A DNA stretch of 64,000 bases from Lachnospiraceae bacterium (GTDB taxonomy: Bacteria > Bacillota > Clostridia > Lachnospirales > Lachnospiraceae), in the NCBI GenBank assembly GCA_016291655.1, contig JAEEYF010000040.1:1-64000 (forward strand), read 5' to 3'. This document shows, piece by piece, positions 33,544 through 42,500 of the stretch. The notes beneath the pieces are model-generated. The model was not told the DNA's origin and searched no databases. It saw only the letters and a list, made by a program, of their open reading frames with translations. Every line of letters begins with the position of its first letter. Position 1 is the stretch's first letter. Both the position numbers and the translations under genes were made by a program.

Positions 33544-34830
33544 ATGATTAAAAACAGATCTTTACTATTTTCACTTGGATGCCTGATCTTATCTTCGGCC
33601 TTTTTATGCGGATGTGGTGAAAACAACACTGCAAAGAAACCCGAGGTCAAAGAAGAGGCACCGATCGTTTACATCACTGCAACCCCCACACCAAAGCCTA
33701 CGAGTACATCTACACCTACTCCGAGATCGACCAATACTCCGAAACCTACAAATACACCGGCTCCTGCAGTAACGGCAACACCGGTGCCTACACTTTCGGT
33801 TAAGGGTATAGCTGAGTATTATCAGGATTATTTTCCTATCGGAGTAGCTGTTCCGGATTATGCATTTTCGGTAGATCGTTATAAGAATCTTGTACTTGAT
33901 AATTATACGCAGATCACTCCCGAAAATGAGACCAAGCCGGACGCACTTCTTGATCCAAACAAGAGCAGAAGCGGACTTCCCGACACTTACTACCGAGCTG
34001 CTGTTTCTTTCAGCAGATGTAACAAAGCGGTTAAGTTCTGTGTAGAGAATAATCTTCAAATGAGACTTCATACTCTTGTATGGCACAGTCAGACTCCTCA
34101 TTGGTTCTTTACGGAAGATTATTCGACCACGGGTAAACTTGTAAGCCGTGAAGTAATGCTTAAGCGTATGGAAAACTACATCAAGGATGTGCTTGAGTAT
34201 TTTGATACAAATTATCCCGGACTCATCTATGCTGTTGATGTTTGTAACGAAGCGTTTGATAGAGGCGACGGTGACGAAAACTGGATAAGAAAGAACAAGA
34301 ATGATTGGTACACCGTTGTCGGTCCCGACTACTATTATCAGGCTTTTCTTTTCGCAAGAAAGTATGCACCTGATTATATGAAGCTTTTCTATAACGATTA
34401 CGGCTGTTCCGGAAAATACAACAAGATCATTAAGAATCTTGCTCAGGCTAAGGAAGAGGGCCTCATAGACGGTATCGGAATGCAGTCGCATCTGTCAACA
34501 TCCGATACGGTGGGCGGTTCCTATCTTCTGGCTATGACTGCTTTCCTTAAAGAAGGATATGAACTTCAGGTTACCGAGCTTGATATCGGCGTAGCCTCGG
34601 ATACGGATTATGAGTATTCGAGACAGGCAAGAAAGTACAAGGTGCTTTTCGGTAATATACTGGATCTGAAAAATAAAGGCTATAACATTTCAAGTGTTAC
34701 CTTTTGGGGTATTGCAGATCACCTCTCCTGGAGAAGTGATAAGTACCCGCTTCTATTCGACAGAAGCTTGAATCCTAAAAAATCCTATTACGGGGTTCTT
34801 CAGGATCCGAGCATACTTAATATAGAGTAA
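33544..34830 (+). CDS. Cell-surface GH10 endo-beta-1,4-xylanase lipoprotein
   Basis: A 428-residue protein. The signal ends in a lipobox-like LCGC (Cys24). A long Thr/Pro linker follows (about 45-85), then a complete GH10 barrel. Landmarks are NYTQITPENETKPDAL, RLHTLVWHSQTPHWF, the acid/base Glu236 in VCNEAFD, and the nucleophile Glu345 in QVTELDIG, with FWGIADHLSW near the end. It would cut xylan at the cell surface and feed oligosaccharides to the importers. It is transcribed alone, with its own terminator. Confidence 0.92.
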   Translation: MIKNRSLLFSLGCLILSSAFLCGCGENNTAKKPEVKEEAPIVYITATPTPKPTSTSTPTPRSTNTPKPTNTPAPAVTATPVPTLSVKGIAEYYQDYFPIGVAVPDYAFSVDRYKNLVLDNYTQITPENETKPDALLDPNKSRSGLPDTYYRAAVSFSRCNKAVKFCVENNLQMRLHTLVWHSQTPHWFFTEDYSTTGKLVSREVMLKRMENYIKDVLEYFDTNYPGLIYAVDVCNEAFDRGDGDENWIRKNKNDWYTVVGPDYYYQAFLFARKYAPDYMKLFYNDYGCSGKYNKIIKNLAQAKEEGLIDGIGMQSHLSTSDTVGGSYLLAMTAFLKEGYELQVTELDIGVASDTDYEYSRQARKYKVLFGNILDLKNKGYNISSVTFWGIADHLSWRSDKYPLLFDRSLNPKKSYYGVLQDPSILNIE

Positions 34831-34852
34831 TTCTCTTATCTTCATCTTGGAG

Positions 34853-34882
34853 AAGGCTTCCGCGAAAGCGGAAGCTTTTTCT
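34853..34882 (+). terminator. Terminator after the xylanase gene
   Basis: GCTTCCGC (34856-34863) and GCGGAAGC (34868-34875) with a GAAA tetraloop, followed by T5 and a T-rich tail. Confidence 0.8.
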
Positions 34883-34920
34883 TTGCAACAATTTTGGGGC
34901 AGGTCGTAATTTGTTTCGGG

Positions 34921-34949
34921 TTGTTTTGCGAATAAAAATATGATAGAAT
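34921..34949 (+). promoter_or_regulatory. Promoter of the ABC-F gene
   Basis: TTGTTT (34921-34926), a 17-bp spacer and TAGAAT (34944-34949) with an extended TG at 34941-34942. Confidence 0.6.
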
Positions 34950-34985
34950 TCTCACGTTTGAGATTATACTTTTGGAGTTACGGAT

Positions 34986-36941
34986 ATGATACTTTCATGC
35001 AACAAGATCAATAAGAGTTTCGGAGAAAAGGATATCCTTAAAGACGTATCCTTTCATTTGAATGATAATGAAAAGGCAGCGATCATCGGAGCAAACGGAG
35101 CGGGGAAATCCACTCTGTTCAAGATCATCCTCGGAGAAGTGGGCGCTGACAGTGGCGAAGTTGTTTTTGCCAAGGATTCAACCCTCGGATGCATTTCTCA
35201 GACCCAGAATCTTGAAAGCGAGAATGGCATATATGATGAACTTTTTGGAACAAACACAGCTTTATTGGAACTGGAACACAGAATTGAAAAACTGCATAGA
35301 GAGATCGAAGCTGAATCTCTGAAAAACGGTGAAAGCGATGAACTAAAAAAACTGTATGAGGAATATGAACGCTGTAATACCGAATTTGACAGGATCAACG
35401 GATACGCATACAGAAGCGAAGTAACGGGAGTGCTTAAGGGCCTCGGCTTTCGGGAGGATGAGTTTGATAAAAAGATCAATACACTGTCCGGCGGACAAAA
35501 GACGAGAGTAGCCCTCGGTAAGCTTCTTCTCATGAAACCCGATCTGATCATGCTGGATGAGCCTACAAACCATCTTGATATGAATTCTATCGCATGGCTT
35601 GAAACTTATCTTGCAAACTATAAAGGAGCGGTTTTGGTCATTGCTCACGATCGCTATTTCCTTGATAAGGTAGTTACCAAAGTTGTAGAGATTGAAAACT
35701 GTAAGGCTACCTGTTATCTCGGAAACTATACCCAATTCGCGGAGAAAAAAGCGGAGGTAAGGAAAGCTCAGCTTAAGGCATACCTGAATCAGCAAAGGGA
35801 CATAAAACATCAGGAAGCTGTAATAGAGAAACTTAAAAGCTTCAACAGAGAGAAATCGATCAAGCGGGCGGAATCCAGAGAGAAGATGCTGGACAAGGTT
35901 GAGAGGCTTGAAAAACCTGTAGAGATTGACGATGAGATGAAGATATCTTTTCATGCGTCAACAGTCAGCGGAAATGATGTTTTGACGGTTAAAGGACTCA
36001 GCAAGGCCTATGGCCGGGAACAATTGTTTTCGGACCTCGACTTTGAGATAAAAAGAGGGGAAAGAGTGGCGATCATCGGAAACAACGGAACCGGTAAGAC
36101 CACGATCCTAAAGATCATTAACGGCCTTGTCCGGGCAGACAGAGGCGAGATAAAACTCGGCGCAAAGGTAAGCATAGCATATTACGATCAGGAGCATCAT
36201 GTGTTGAATCCGGAGAATTCTCCTTTTGAAGAGATTTCGGATGCTCATCCTCTCATGGATAACACGGATATCAGAAACCTGCTTGCAGCGTTCCTTTTTA
36301 CGGGTGACGAGGTGTTTACGCCCATAAAGCTTCTTTCGGGGGGAGAGCACGGCAGAGTTTCTCTTGCGAAGCTTATGCTTTCCGAGGCTAATCTTTTGAT
36401 ACTCGATGAGCCTACAAACCATTTGGACATCACCTCAAAGGAAATCCTGGAAAATGCCCTGAATTCATATGAGGGAACCGTGCTTTACGTTTCTCATGAC
36501 CGTTATTTCATAAATAAGACTGCAACAAGAATACTTGATCTGACCGAGAAAAAGCTGATCCCCTACATCGGGAACTATGACTACTATCTGGAACATAAGG
36601 ATGTGGTGGAAAAGGCTTTTCTTCGCGGGACACTGACCGGTGACGGACAGAAAACCGACAGTGAGAGCCTTAAGACGGAATCGGATAACAAGCTTGATTG
36701 GAAGGCTCAAAAAGAGGAGCAGGCGAGATTGAGAAAGAAACAAAACGAGATCGCCAGACTCGAAAAAGAAATAGCAAAACTTGAAGAAGAAGGCAGTTTT
36801 ATTGACAGAGAACTTGAAAATCCGGCTTATTTTACGGATCATGTAAAGCTGGGGGAGCTTACGAAAAAAAAGAATGAGACAGAGGAGAAGATCATTGCTC
36901 TCATGGACGAATGGGAGCAGGTAAGTGCGTCGGAAGAATAA
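34986..36941 (+). CDS. ABC-F family ribosome-associated ATPase
   Basis: A 651-residue protein with two ATP-binding cassettes and no membrane segments. Cassette one has GANGAGKST, LSGGQKTR and LDEPTNHLD. Cassette two has GNNGTGKTT, LSGGEHGR and again LDEPTNHLD. Between them lies the charged linker (KAQLKAYLNQQRDIKHQEAV region) that reaches the ribosomal P-site tRNA in this family. The C-terminus is a coiled coil (ARLRKKQNEIARLEKEIAKL). Known members rescue stalled ribosomes or protect against antibiotics. The long C-terminal coiled coil resembles housekeeping Uup/YdiF types rather than resistance proteins, so no resistance claim is made. Confidence 0.88.
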   Translation: MILSCNKINKSFGEKDILKDVSFHLNDNEKAAIIGANGAGKSTLFKIILGEVGADSGEVVFAKDSTLGCISQTQNLESENGIYDELFGTNTALLELEHRIEKLHREIEAESLKNGESDELKKLYEEYERCNTEFDRINGYAYRSEVTGVLKGLGFREDEFDKKINTLSGGQKTRVALGKLLLMKPDLIMLDEPTNHLDMNSIAWLETYLANYKGAVLVIAHDRYFLDKVVTKVVEIENCKATCYLGNYTQFAEKKAEVRKAQLKAYLNQQRDIKHQEAVIEKLKSFNREKSIKRAESREKMLDKVERLEKPVEIDDEMKISFHASTVSGNDVLTVKGLSKAYGREQLFSDLDFEIKRGERVAIIGNNGTGKTTILKIINGLVRADRGEIKLGAKVSIAYYDQEHHVLNPENSPFEEISDAHPLMDNTDIRNLLAAFLFTGDEVFTPIKLLSGGEHGRVSLAKLMLSEANLLILDEPTNHLDITSKEILENALNSYEGTVLYVSHDRYFINKTATRILDLTEKKLIPYIGNYDYYLEHKDVVEKAFLRGTLTGDGQKTDSESLKTESDNKLDWKAQKEEQARLRKKQNEIARLEKEIAKLEEEGSFIDRELENPAYFTDHVKLGELTKKKNETEEKIIALMDEWEQVSASEE

Positions 36942-36976
36942 AGTGCTTGAAAACGCATTGAATGAAGTGATGTAAC

Positions 36977-37031
36977 AAAAAAGAGAACGTTTTGATCCTG
37001 CCTTAAGGGCTACGGTCGAAACGTTCTCTTT
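36977..37031. terminator. Bidirectional terminator between the ABC-F gene and glyA
   Basis: A 16-bp stem: 36980-36995 (AAAGAGAACGTTTTGA) pairs with 37016-37031 (TCGAAACGTTCTCTTT). A-rich and T-rich flanks serve both strands. Confidence 0.8.
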
Positions 37032-37046
37032 GATCTTACTTAGGAA

Positions 37047-38285
37047 TCAGTATAAAGGATGTTTGTCAGTGAGAGCCTTAACGATCTCTTTGACTTCTTC
37101 GGCCTTTTCACCGCGGGAATCGATGGCAAGCGTGATGGCCTTTGCAACATCATCCATATCCTTTGTATCGAAGCCTCTGGTTGTAACAGCTGCCGATCCG
37201 AGACGGATACCGCTTGTAACATTCGGCTTAGCAGGATCTCTCGGAATGGAGTTTTTGTTACAGGTGATGTTAACCGCATCAAGAAGATGTTCGGTCTCTT
37301 TTCCGGTAACTCCCTTGCTGATGAGATTAACAAGCATAAGGTGATTGTCCGTACCGCCGGAAACCATATCAAAACCACGATCCATAAGACCTTTGCAAAG
37401 AGCCTTGCTGTTGGCTACGATGTTCTTTGCATATTCCCTGAAGGAGGGCTCAAGAGCTTCCTTGAAGCAGACAGCCTTGGCTGCGATAACATGCATAAGA
37501 GGACCGCCCTGGATTCCGGGGAAGAGGGCCTTGTTGAGCTTGTGCTCGGTAGCAAATTCCTCGGAAGAAAGAATGATACCGCCACGGGGGCCGCGAAGAG
37601 TCTTGTGTGTGGTGGAAGTGACAATGTGAGCGTAAGGAATGGGGGATTCATGAGTTCCGCCTGCAACAAGACCGGCAATGTGAGCCATATCTACCATGAG
37701 GATAGCACCCACTTCATCGGCGATCTCGCGGAAACGCTTGAAGTCGATGGCTCTGGGGTAAGCGGAAGCGCCTGCAACAATAAGCTTCGGGCGGCATTCC
37801 TTAGCGATCCTCAATACTTCGTCATAATCAATGTAACCGTTTTCGTTAACTCCGTAAGGTACGCAATTGAAATAGGTACCGGAGAAGTTAACCGGGCTTC
37901 CGTGTGAAAGATGACCGCCGTCTGCAAGACTCATACCCATAAAGGTATCACCGGGCTGAAGAAGAGCAAAGAATACGGTCATATTTGCCTGTGCGCCGGA
38001 ATGGGGCTGAACATTTGCCCAGGTGCAGCCATAGAGTTTCTTGATCCTTTCGAGAGCAAGGTTCTCTGCAAGATCGACAAATTCACAACCTCCGTAGTAA
38101 CGTTTGCCGGGATAACCCTCGGCATATTTATTGGTAAGATGACTTCCCATAGCTGCCATAACAGCTTTGCTTACGAAGTTCTCGGATGCAATAAGCTCGA
38201 TGTGATCTCTCTGGCGCTTAAGCTCGAGAGTCATGGCATCTGCAAGTTCGGGATCGATCTTAACTATTTCATCAAAATCAAACAT
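37047..38285 (-). CDS. glyA: Serine hydroxymethyltransferase
   Basis: A 412-residue PLP enzyme that interconverts serine and glycine and loads one-carbon units on tetrahydrofolate. Landmarks are [27 protein letters not shown] in part, PHSGAQANM, and the PLP-binding Lys in [14 protein letters not shown] start at 38285, behind GGAGGAACC, because the family begins there; forty extra residues upstream (to 38405) are non-homologous and cover the promoter. A -10 candidate, TAAAAT with TG upstream, lies at 38322-38317 on the minus strand. Complete and single-copy here. Confidence 0.95.
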   Translation of the reverse strand: MFDFDEIVKIDPELADAMTLELKRQRDHIELIASENFVSKAVMAAMGSHLTNKYAEGYPGKRYYGGCEFVDLAENLALERIKKLYGCTWANVQPHSGAQANMTVFFALLQPGDTFMGMSLADGGHLSHGSPVNFSGTYFNCVPYGVNENGYIDYDEVLRIAKECRPKLIVAGASAYPRAIDFKRFREIADEVGAILMVDMAHIAGLVAGGTHESPIPYAHIVTSTTHKTLRGPRGGIILSSEEFATEHKLNKALFPGIQGGPLMHVIAAKAVCFKEALEPSFREYAKNIVANSKALCKGLMDRGFDMVSGGTDNHLMLVNLISKGVTGKETEHLLDAVNITCNKNSIPRDPAKPNVTSGIRLGSAAVTTRGFDTKDMDDVAKAITLAIDSRGEKAEEVKEIVKALTDKHPLY

Positions 38286-38391
38286 GACTGGTTCCTCCGT
38301 TTGGAATTTTTGGTTTATTTTATCATAGTAGTGAAGAAAAAGCGAGCAATAATGAAATGAAAGATTCTTATGCGACTTATAAGGGGAAGGT

Positions 38392-38420
38392 TTGACAAAA
38401 ACCAATCGGAATGGTAGAAT
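38392..38420 (+). promoter_or_regulatory. Promoter of the MgtC-like gene
   Basis: TTGACA (38392-38397), a 17-bp spacer and TAGAAT (38415-38420) with an extended TG. It is divergent from the glyA promoter. Confidence 0.75.
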
Positions 38421-38475
38421 ATCCTCTTACATAAATGTGTGTTTACATTGCTTTTTTAGGGAGAAGATGATATAT

Positions 38476-39174
38476 ATGGATCCAAAAGAATTACTAAAAG
38501 AATTATTTGCAGGACAAGGTGAGTATATTATAAGGATCGTTATAGCGGTGATCTGCGGAGCTGTGATCGGTCTTGAAAGAAGCCGAAGACAAAAGGAAGC
38601 GGGACTTCGTACTCACATTATAGTCTGCATGGGAGCAGCTTTGCTTATGCTGATCTCCAAATACGGCTTTTTTGATGTAATTACAATTCCGGACGTGAGA
38701 GTTGATGCTTCGAGAGTTGCATCCAATGTGATCACGGGCATATCTTTCCTCGGTGCGGGAGTTATTTTCCTGAAAGGTTCCTCAATCAGAGGACTTACCA
38801 CTTCAGCGGGGCTTTTTTCCACAGCCGCCTGCGGAATGGCAATTGGAGCCGGAATGTATGTTGTAGGTGTCTTTACCACGATCTTCATGGTTACATTACA
38901 GTATTTTCTTCACAAGTACAATTTGAGCTCCGAAACCATAGCGGCTACCGAAATAAGGATAGTTGCATATGACAAGCCGGAGATCATAGAAAAGATAAAG
39001 GCTTACTTTGGCGAAAACAAGGTTGAGATAGAAGAATTTTCCATCAAGAGAAAAAATGACGGAACGGTCGTTTACGACACTGTGGTCAAGCACCTGAAGC
39101 CCGCGGAGTTAAACCATGTGACGACGGTATTGAATGAAGTACCGGATGTGGTGGAAGTAAGTTGCAACCAATAG
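38476..39174 (+). CDS. MgtC/SapB-family membrane protein
   Basis: A 232-residue protein. The first 140 residues hold four or five membrane segments with the MgtC family pattern: GLERSRRQKEAGLRTHIIVC, ITGISFLGAGVIF, IRGLTTSAGLFSTAACGMA. The C-terminal part is a small soluble ACT-like domain (ETIAATEIRIVAYDKPEI onward). MgtC proteins relate to magnesium limitation and ATP homeostasis in several bacteria; the role here is inferred by family. I start at 38476 because the upstream in-frame ATG at 38467 touches the GGGAGAAG ribosome binding site. Confidence 0.87.
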   Translation: MDPKELLKELFAGQGEYIIRIVIAVICGAVIGLERSRRQKEAGLRTHIIVCMGAALLMLISKYGFFDVITIPDVRVDASRVASNVITGISFLGAGVIFLKGSSIRGLTTSAGLFSTAACGMAIGAGMYVVGVFTTIFMVTLQYFLHKYNLSSETIAATEIRIVAYDKPEIIEKIKAYFGENKVEIEEFSIKRKNDGTVVYDTVVKHLKPAELNHVTTVLNEVPDVVEVSCNQ

Positions 39175-39183
39175 AATTTATTG

Positions 39184-39212
39184 TTGAATATTCAAAAGAA
39201 GTGTTTTATAAT
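39184..39212 (+). promoter_or_regulatory. Promoter of the pyrE operon
   Basis: TTGAAT (39184-39189), a 17-bp spacer and TATAAT (39207-39212). The -10 box coincides with the 5' arm of the preceding terminator. Confidence 0.6.
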
Positions 39213-39246
39213 TCACGGGATACCAAAGTAGCTCGTGAATTTTTTT
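39210..39246 (+). terminator. Terminator of the MgtC-like gene
   Basis: AATTCACG (39210-39217) pairs with CGTGAATT (39234-39241), followed by T residues to 39246. The pyrE start site falls inside it, so it is not an attenuator for that promoter. Confidence 0.65.
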
Positions 39247-39251
39247 GATCG

Positions 39252-39286
39252 TCATGCTTATGCAAGCGACTGCGGCAAAAGCATGA
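39252..39286 (+). promoter_or_regulatory. Leader hairpin just upstream of pyrE
   Basis: TCATGCTT (39252-39259) pairs with AAGCATGA (39279-39286). It ends a few bases before the GCGGAGGA ribosome binding site and might affect translation. No known riboswitch class is recognised. Confidence 0.35.
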
Positions 39287-39301
39287 TTATGCGGAGGACA
39301 T

Positions 39302-39991
39302 ATGGAAAACTACAAAAAGGAATTTATTGAATTTATGGTTGACAGCAATGTGCTTAAATTCGGAGACTTTACACTTAAGAGCGGAAGAAAGTCGCCGTTC
39401 TTTATGAATGCGGGAGCATATGTGACGGGGAGCCAATTGAAAAGGCTCGGCGAGTACTATGCAAAGGCGATACACGACAATTTCGGCGATGACTTTGACG
39501 TCCTTTTCGGACCTGCATATAAGGGCATTCCTCTTTCGGTAGTTACCGCTGTTGCCTACTCCGAGCTCTACGGTAAGGAGATCAGGTACTGTTCCAACAG
39601 GAAAGAGATCAAGGATCACGGCGATACGGGAGTTCTTCTCGGAAGCAAGATCAAGGACGGCGACAGAGTGGTGATGATCGAAGATGTTACCACCTCCGGC
39701 AAGTCCATGGAAGAGACCGTTCCCATCGTAAAGGCCTGCGGTGATGTTAAGATCATCGGACTCATGGTAAGCCTCAATCGCATGGAAGTGGGGCTTTCGG
39801 GCAAGAAGGCGGCTCTCGACGAGATCACGGAAACATACGGCTTCCCCGCAAGAGCCATCGTAACGATGGAAGATGTAACGGAGGCTTTGTATAACAAAGA
39901 GTGGAACGGAAAAGTGCTTATCGATGACGAGATCAAAGCACGCATAGATGCTTACTATGAACAATACGGCGCTAAAAAGCAGAATAATTAA
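39302..39991 (+). CDS. pyrE: Orotate phosphoribosyltransferase
   Basis: A 229-residue enzyme joining orotate and PRPP to give OMP in pyrimidine synthesis. Landmarks are FTLKSGRKSPFFMNAG, DVLFGPAYKGIPL, and the PRPP-binding loop VVMIEDVTTSGKS. Start, length and order fit the family. A GCGGAGGA site precedes the ATG. It overlaps the next gene by 44 bp, and no other pyrimidine gene is near. Confidence 0.94.
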   Translation: MENYKKEFIEFMVDSNVLKFGDFTLKSGRKSPFFMNAGAYVTGSQLKRLGEYYAKAIHDNFGDDFDVLFGPAYKGIPLSVVTAVAYSELYGKEIRYCSNRKEIKDHGDTGVLLGSKIKDGDRVVMIEDVTTSGKSMEETVPIVKACGDVKIIGLMVSLNRMEVGLSGKKAALDEITETYGFPARAIVTMEDVTEALYNKEWNGKVLIDDEIKARIDAYYEQYGAKKQNN

Positions 39992-41618
39992 GAGGGCGGA
40001 GGAGTTGAGAGCGGCTGAAATGCCGCTTTTGACCCGCGCCCTTTTTGAGATTTTTGAAAAAAACGGAAATCGTCTGGAGTACGAGAACGTTTATTTCAGA
40101 AGACGGGAATTCCTGTCTGTCTATGCGCTTGCAGTCATTGCTGAGAAGCGGCCGGAGGATGTCGAAAAGCTGGAAGAGGTTCTGCGGGGCATATGCACCG
40201 AGGAGACCTGGGCACTGCCTGCACATTGCGACACGAAAAAGCGGCCTGATATAGAAAAGGAATTGGATCTTTTTAATTCGGAGACGGCGGGAGCACTTTC
40301 GGAAATAATTGCAGATTGCGGCGGGCTTTTGGATAAGGAACTGCAAAGAAGAGTGAAAGAGGAGATCTTTAGAAGGGTTTTGCAACCTTTTGTCGAGGGC
40401 GGACCCTTTGGCTTTGAAAATGCGCCGCATAACTGGAATGCGGTCTGCTGCGGCTCCATAGGCGTTGCGCTCATCAACTGCGGTGAGGAACTGCTTGGAA
40501 AAGCCGAAGCGGAAAGAGGGCTGGAACGGATCGATTCCTCGTTGGCCCGCTTCATCGACAGCTTTCCGGAAGACGGAGTGTGCCTTGAAGGTGCGGGGTA
40601 TTTTAATTACGGGATGAGTTTTCTCACGGCCTATGTGAGAAGATATGAAGAGAGAAAGGGCAAAAAAGCCGATTTCTTCTATGTGCCGAAGACAAAAGCA
40701 CTTGCGGAGTTCCCCAATGTTGTCTATTTCGGAAACGGCATGGCGGTAAATTTTTCGGATGCCTCCGAGGAGGAAAAACTGCATGCGGGAATTTTGCAGG
40801 AATTTCAGGCGGCGTTCGGTACGGAATATACGATTGACGAAAGGATCGTTTCCGAGCTTGATACGGATCCGTGCTACAGATTTCTCCCGCTTGCCGATGA
40901 CCTTAAATACGGCGGAGAACTTAAGACCGGCAAAGGAAAAGGATCGGGAAGAGTGAGCTTTCTGAAGGATGCCGAGTGGCTGATAGCGGAGAATCCCAAG
41001 GGCTGCGGCTTTGCAATAAAGGGCGGACATAATGCTGAACCGCACAATCACAACGATGTGGGGAGTTTCATTTACCTTAACGGGAAAGAGACTGTTGCCT
41101 GCGACCTCGGAGCAGGGGAATATACCGCCGATTACTTCGGAGCCAAAAGATATGAAATATTGTGCAATTCCTCCCTGGGTCATTCATTGCCGGTCATCGG
41201 CGGGAAGGGGCAGAAAGAAGGAAAGGATGCAAGGACCGAAGGCTTTAAGGCAGTGTTTGAAGAAAACAAGGTGATCGTGGCGACTGATCTGACCGCCTGT
41301 TATGAAGGGACCGATGCAAAAGCGGTTTTCAGAAAAGCTGTGTTTGACAGGCTTAACGGCGATCTGGAGATCACGGACGAGATCGTGGCGGACGCGGAGG
41401 TCAGCGACAGGATAATATCAAAGCATGACATAGCGGACAGGATCGACGTGCTGAGTGATGACTGCGAGCTTCAAATGCGGACTGAGATTTTTATGAACCA
41501 TAAAGGCGAGGCTGAAAAGGTTTTCATTTTTGAGATAAAGGAGAAGAAAAATGGAGTTGATCAAAAGGGATATTACAGTAAAAGGTTTCACAGCATCTCT
41601 TACAGGTTACATACTTGA
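39948..41618 (+). CDS. Heparinase II/III-like polysaccharide lyase family protein, cytoplasmic
   Basis: A 556-residue protein without a signal peptide. The N-terminal half is an alpha/alpha toroid (NAPHNWNAVCCGSIGVALI, FPEDGVCLEGAGYFNYGMSF in part, typical of this superfamily). The C-terminal half is a beta-sandwich opening with GHNAEPHNHNDVGSFIYLNG, the His-rich metal/catalytic segment of heparinase II/III proteins. Substrate is unknown; uronic-acid-containing oligosaccharides are likely. The start is uncertain: ATGs at 39948 and 39957 lie within pyrE, while an AGGAG site and a TTG lie near 40005. The 3' end overlaps the next gene by 68 bp, more than usual, and its last 26 residues look unrelated to the family. 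Confidence 0.75.
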   Translation: MLTMNNTALKSRIIKRAEELRAAEMPLLTRALFEIFEKNGNRLEYENVYFRRREFLSVYALAVIAEKRPEDVEKLEEVLRGICTEETWALPAHCDTKKRPDIEKELDLFNSETAGALSEIIADCGGLLDKELQRRVKEEIFRRVLQPFVEGGPFGFENAPHNWNAVCCGSIGVALINCGEELLGKAEAERGLERIDSSLARFIDSFPEDGVCLEGAGYFNYGMSFLTAYVRRYEERKGKKADFFYVPKTKALAEFPNVVYFGNGMAVNFSDASEEEKLHAGILQEFQAAFGTEYTIDERIVSELDTDPCYRFLPLADDLKYGGELKTGKGKGSGRVSFLKDAEWLIAENPKGCGFAIKGGHNAEPHNHNDVGSFIYLNGKETVACDLGAGEYTADYFGAKRYEILCNSSLGHSLPVIGGKGQKEGKDARTEGFKAVFEENKVIVATDLTACYEGTDAKAVFRKAVFDRLNGDLEITDEIVADAEVSDRIISKHDIADRIDVLSDDCELQMRTEIFMNHKGEAEKVFIFEIKEKKNGVDQKGYYSKRFHSISYRLHT

Positions 41619-42375
41619 CAATTACGAGGATATTGACATTAACAGGAAGAGGAGTGCGATCCTCATATGCCCCGGAGGTGCATATGCGTGGACGTCCCCC
41701 AGAGAGGCGGAGCCCATAGCTGTCAGGTTTTCGGCTCACGGTTTTCAGTGCTTTGTGCTGAATTATTCATGTGCGCCCACGGGTGCGGAGTATCCTGTGG
41801 CACTTGCCCAGGCACTTCTTGCGATCAAGACGATAAGAGAAAATTCCGATGCGTGGCATGTGGATCCGGACAAGATAGCGATCTGCGGATTTTCCGCAGG
41901 CGGTCATCTTGCGGCAAACGTTTCCTGCGATTTTAATAACGGAGAGGCTCTTGAACTTATCAAGGCAAAGAAGGATGAAAGCAAGCCCAATGCAGCTTTG
42001 TTGTGCTATCCCGTGATCTCTTCGGGAGACGTTGCCCACAAGGACAGCATTAAGAATCTTTTGGGTTCACGCTTCAGTAAGGATATGGAAGAGGAGGTTT
42101 CTCTTGAAAAGAGGGTTACTGAAAACAATCCTCCCACATTCCTTTGGCACACCTTTGAGGACGGCTGTGTTCCGGTGCAAAACTCCTTATTGTTTGCTCT
42201 TGCTCTGAAGGAAAAGAATGTTCCCTGTGAACTTCATGTATTTCCCTTCGGCGGTCACGGACTTTCCCTTGCGGATCCGGAGACAAACAGGGAATGGGAC
42301 AAGCACAAGCTTGAGGAGATCAGGCAGTGGCCTGAGTTGGCATCGGTTTTCCTTAAGAATGTTTTCGGAGAATAA
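41551..42375 (+). CDS. Alpha/beta hydrolase, carbohydrate acetyl/feruloyl esterase-like
   Basis: A 274-residue cytoplasmic hydrolase. Landmarks are the oxyanion region ILICPGGAYAWTSPREAEPIA in part, the nucleophile elbow GFSAGGHLA, the acid-bearing loop after PTFLWHTFEDGCVP, and a terminal His in FGGHGLS. It resembles esterases of the BD-FAE/Axe1 group that deacetylate imported xylo-oligosaccharides. The AAAGGAGAAG site lies inside the 3' end of the lyase gene. Coupling to the lyase gene suggests joint action on decorated oligosaccharides. The exact ester substrate is not determined. Confidence 0.8.
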   Translation: MELIKRDITVKGFTASLTGYILDNYEDIDINRKRSAILICPGGAYAWTSPREAEPIAVRFSAHGFQCFVLNYSCAPTGAEYPVALAQALLAIKTIRENSDAWHVDPDKIAICGFSAGGHLAANVSCDFNNGEALELIKAKKDESKPNAALLCYPVISSGDVAHKDSIKNLLGSRFSKDMEEEVSLEKRVTENNPPTFLWHTFEDGCVPVQNSLLFALALKEKNVPCELHVFPFGGHGLSLADPETNREWDKHKLEEIRQWPELASVFLKNVFGE

Positions 42376-42422
42376 GAAGCCTGCAAGGCGTGTTTTGAGA
42401 CTCAATTAATTTCGTAAATAAA

Positions 42423-42487
42423 GTGACAATAAAAGTTATAAGTGCTATAATTGATTCCGAATATGGTTTAATTACGGCACTTTTTTT
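42423..42487 (+). promoter_or_regulatory. Promoter nested inside a terminator
   Basis: GTGACA (42423-42428), a 17-bp spacer and TATAAT (42446-42451) with extended TG form a promoter. AGTGC at 42441-42445 plus ATAATT pairs with AATTACGGCACT (42470-42481; one mismatch, one G-U), followed by seven T (42481-42487), forming a terminator for the upstream genes. The -10 box is in its 5' arm. Confidence 0.55.
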
Positions 42488-42500
42488 GACGAGGAATGAC

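Noticed and set aside
34986..36941. Antibiotic resistance determinant
   Set aside because: The ABC-F protein has the long C-terminal coiled coil of housekeeping members and no resistance-gene context; sequence alone does not support a resistance call.
38421..38475. Magnesium riboswitch upstream of the MgtC-like gene
   Set aside because: Only about 45 nt lie between start site and ribosome binding site, too short for an M-box.
39210..39246. Pyrimidine attenuator upstream of pyrE
   Set aside because: The mapped-by-eye promoter would start transcription inside the hairpin, so the 5' arm is not in the pyrE transcript. It is better explained as the terminator of the MgtC-like gene.
39972..41183. 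403-codon antisense frame within the lyase gene
   Set aside because: No start signal or recognisable domain; it exists because of codon use in the sense gene. The same holds for the 399-codon antisense frame at 50487-51686 in nnrDE.
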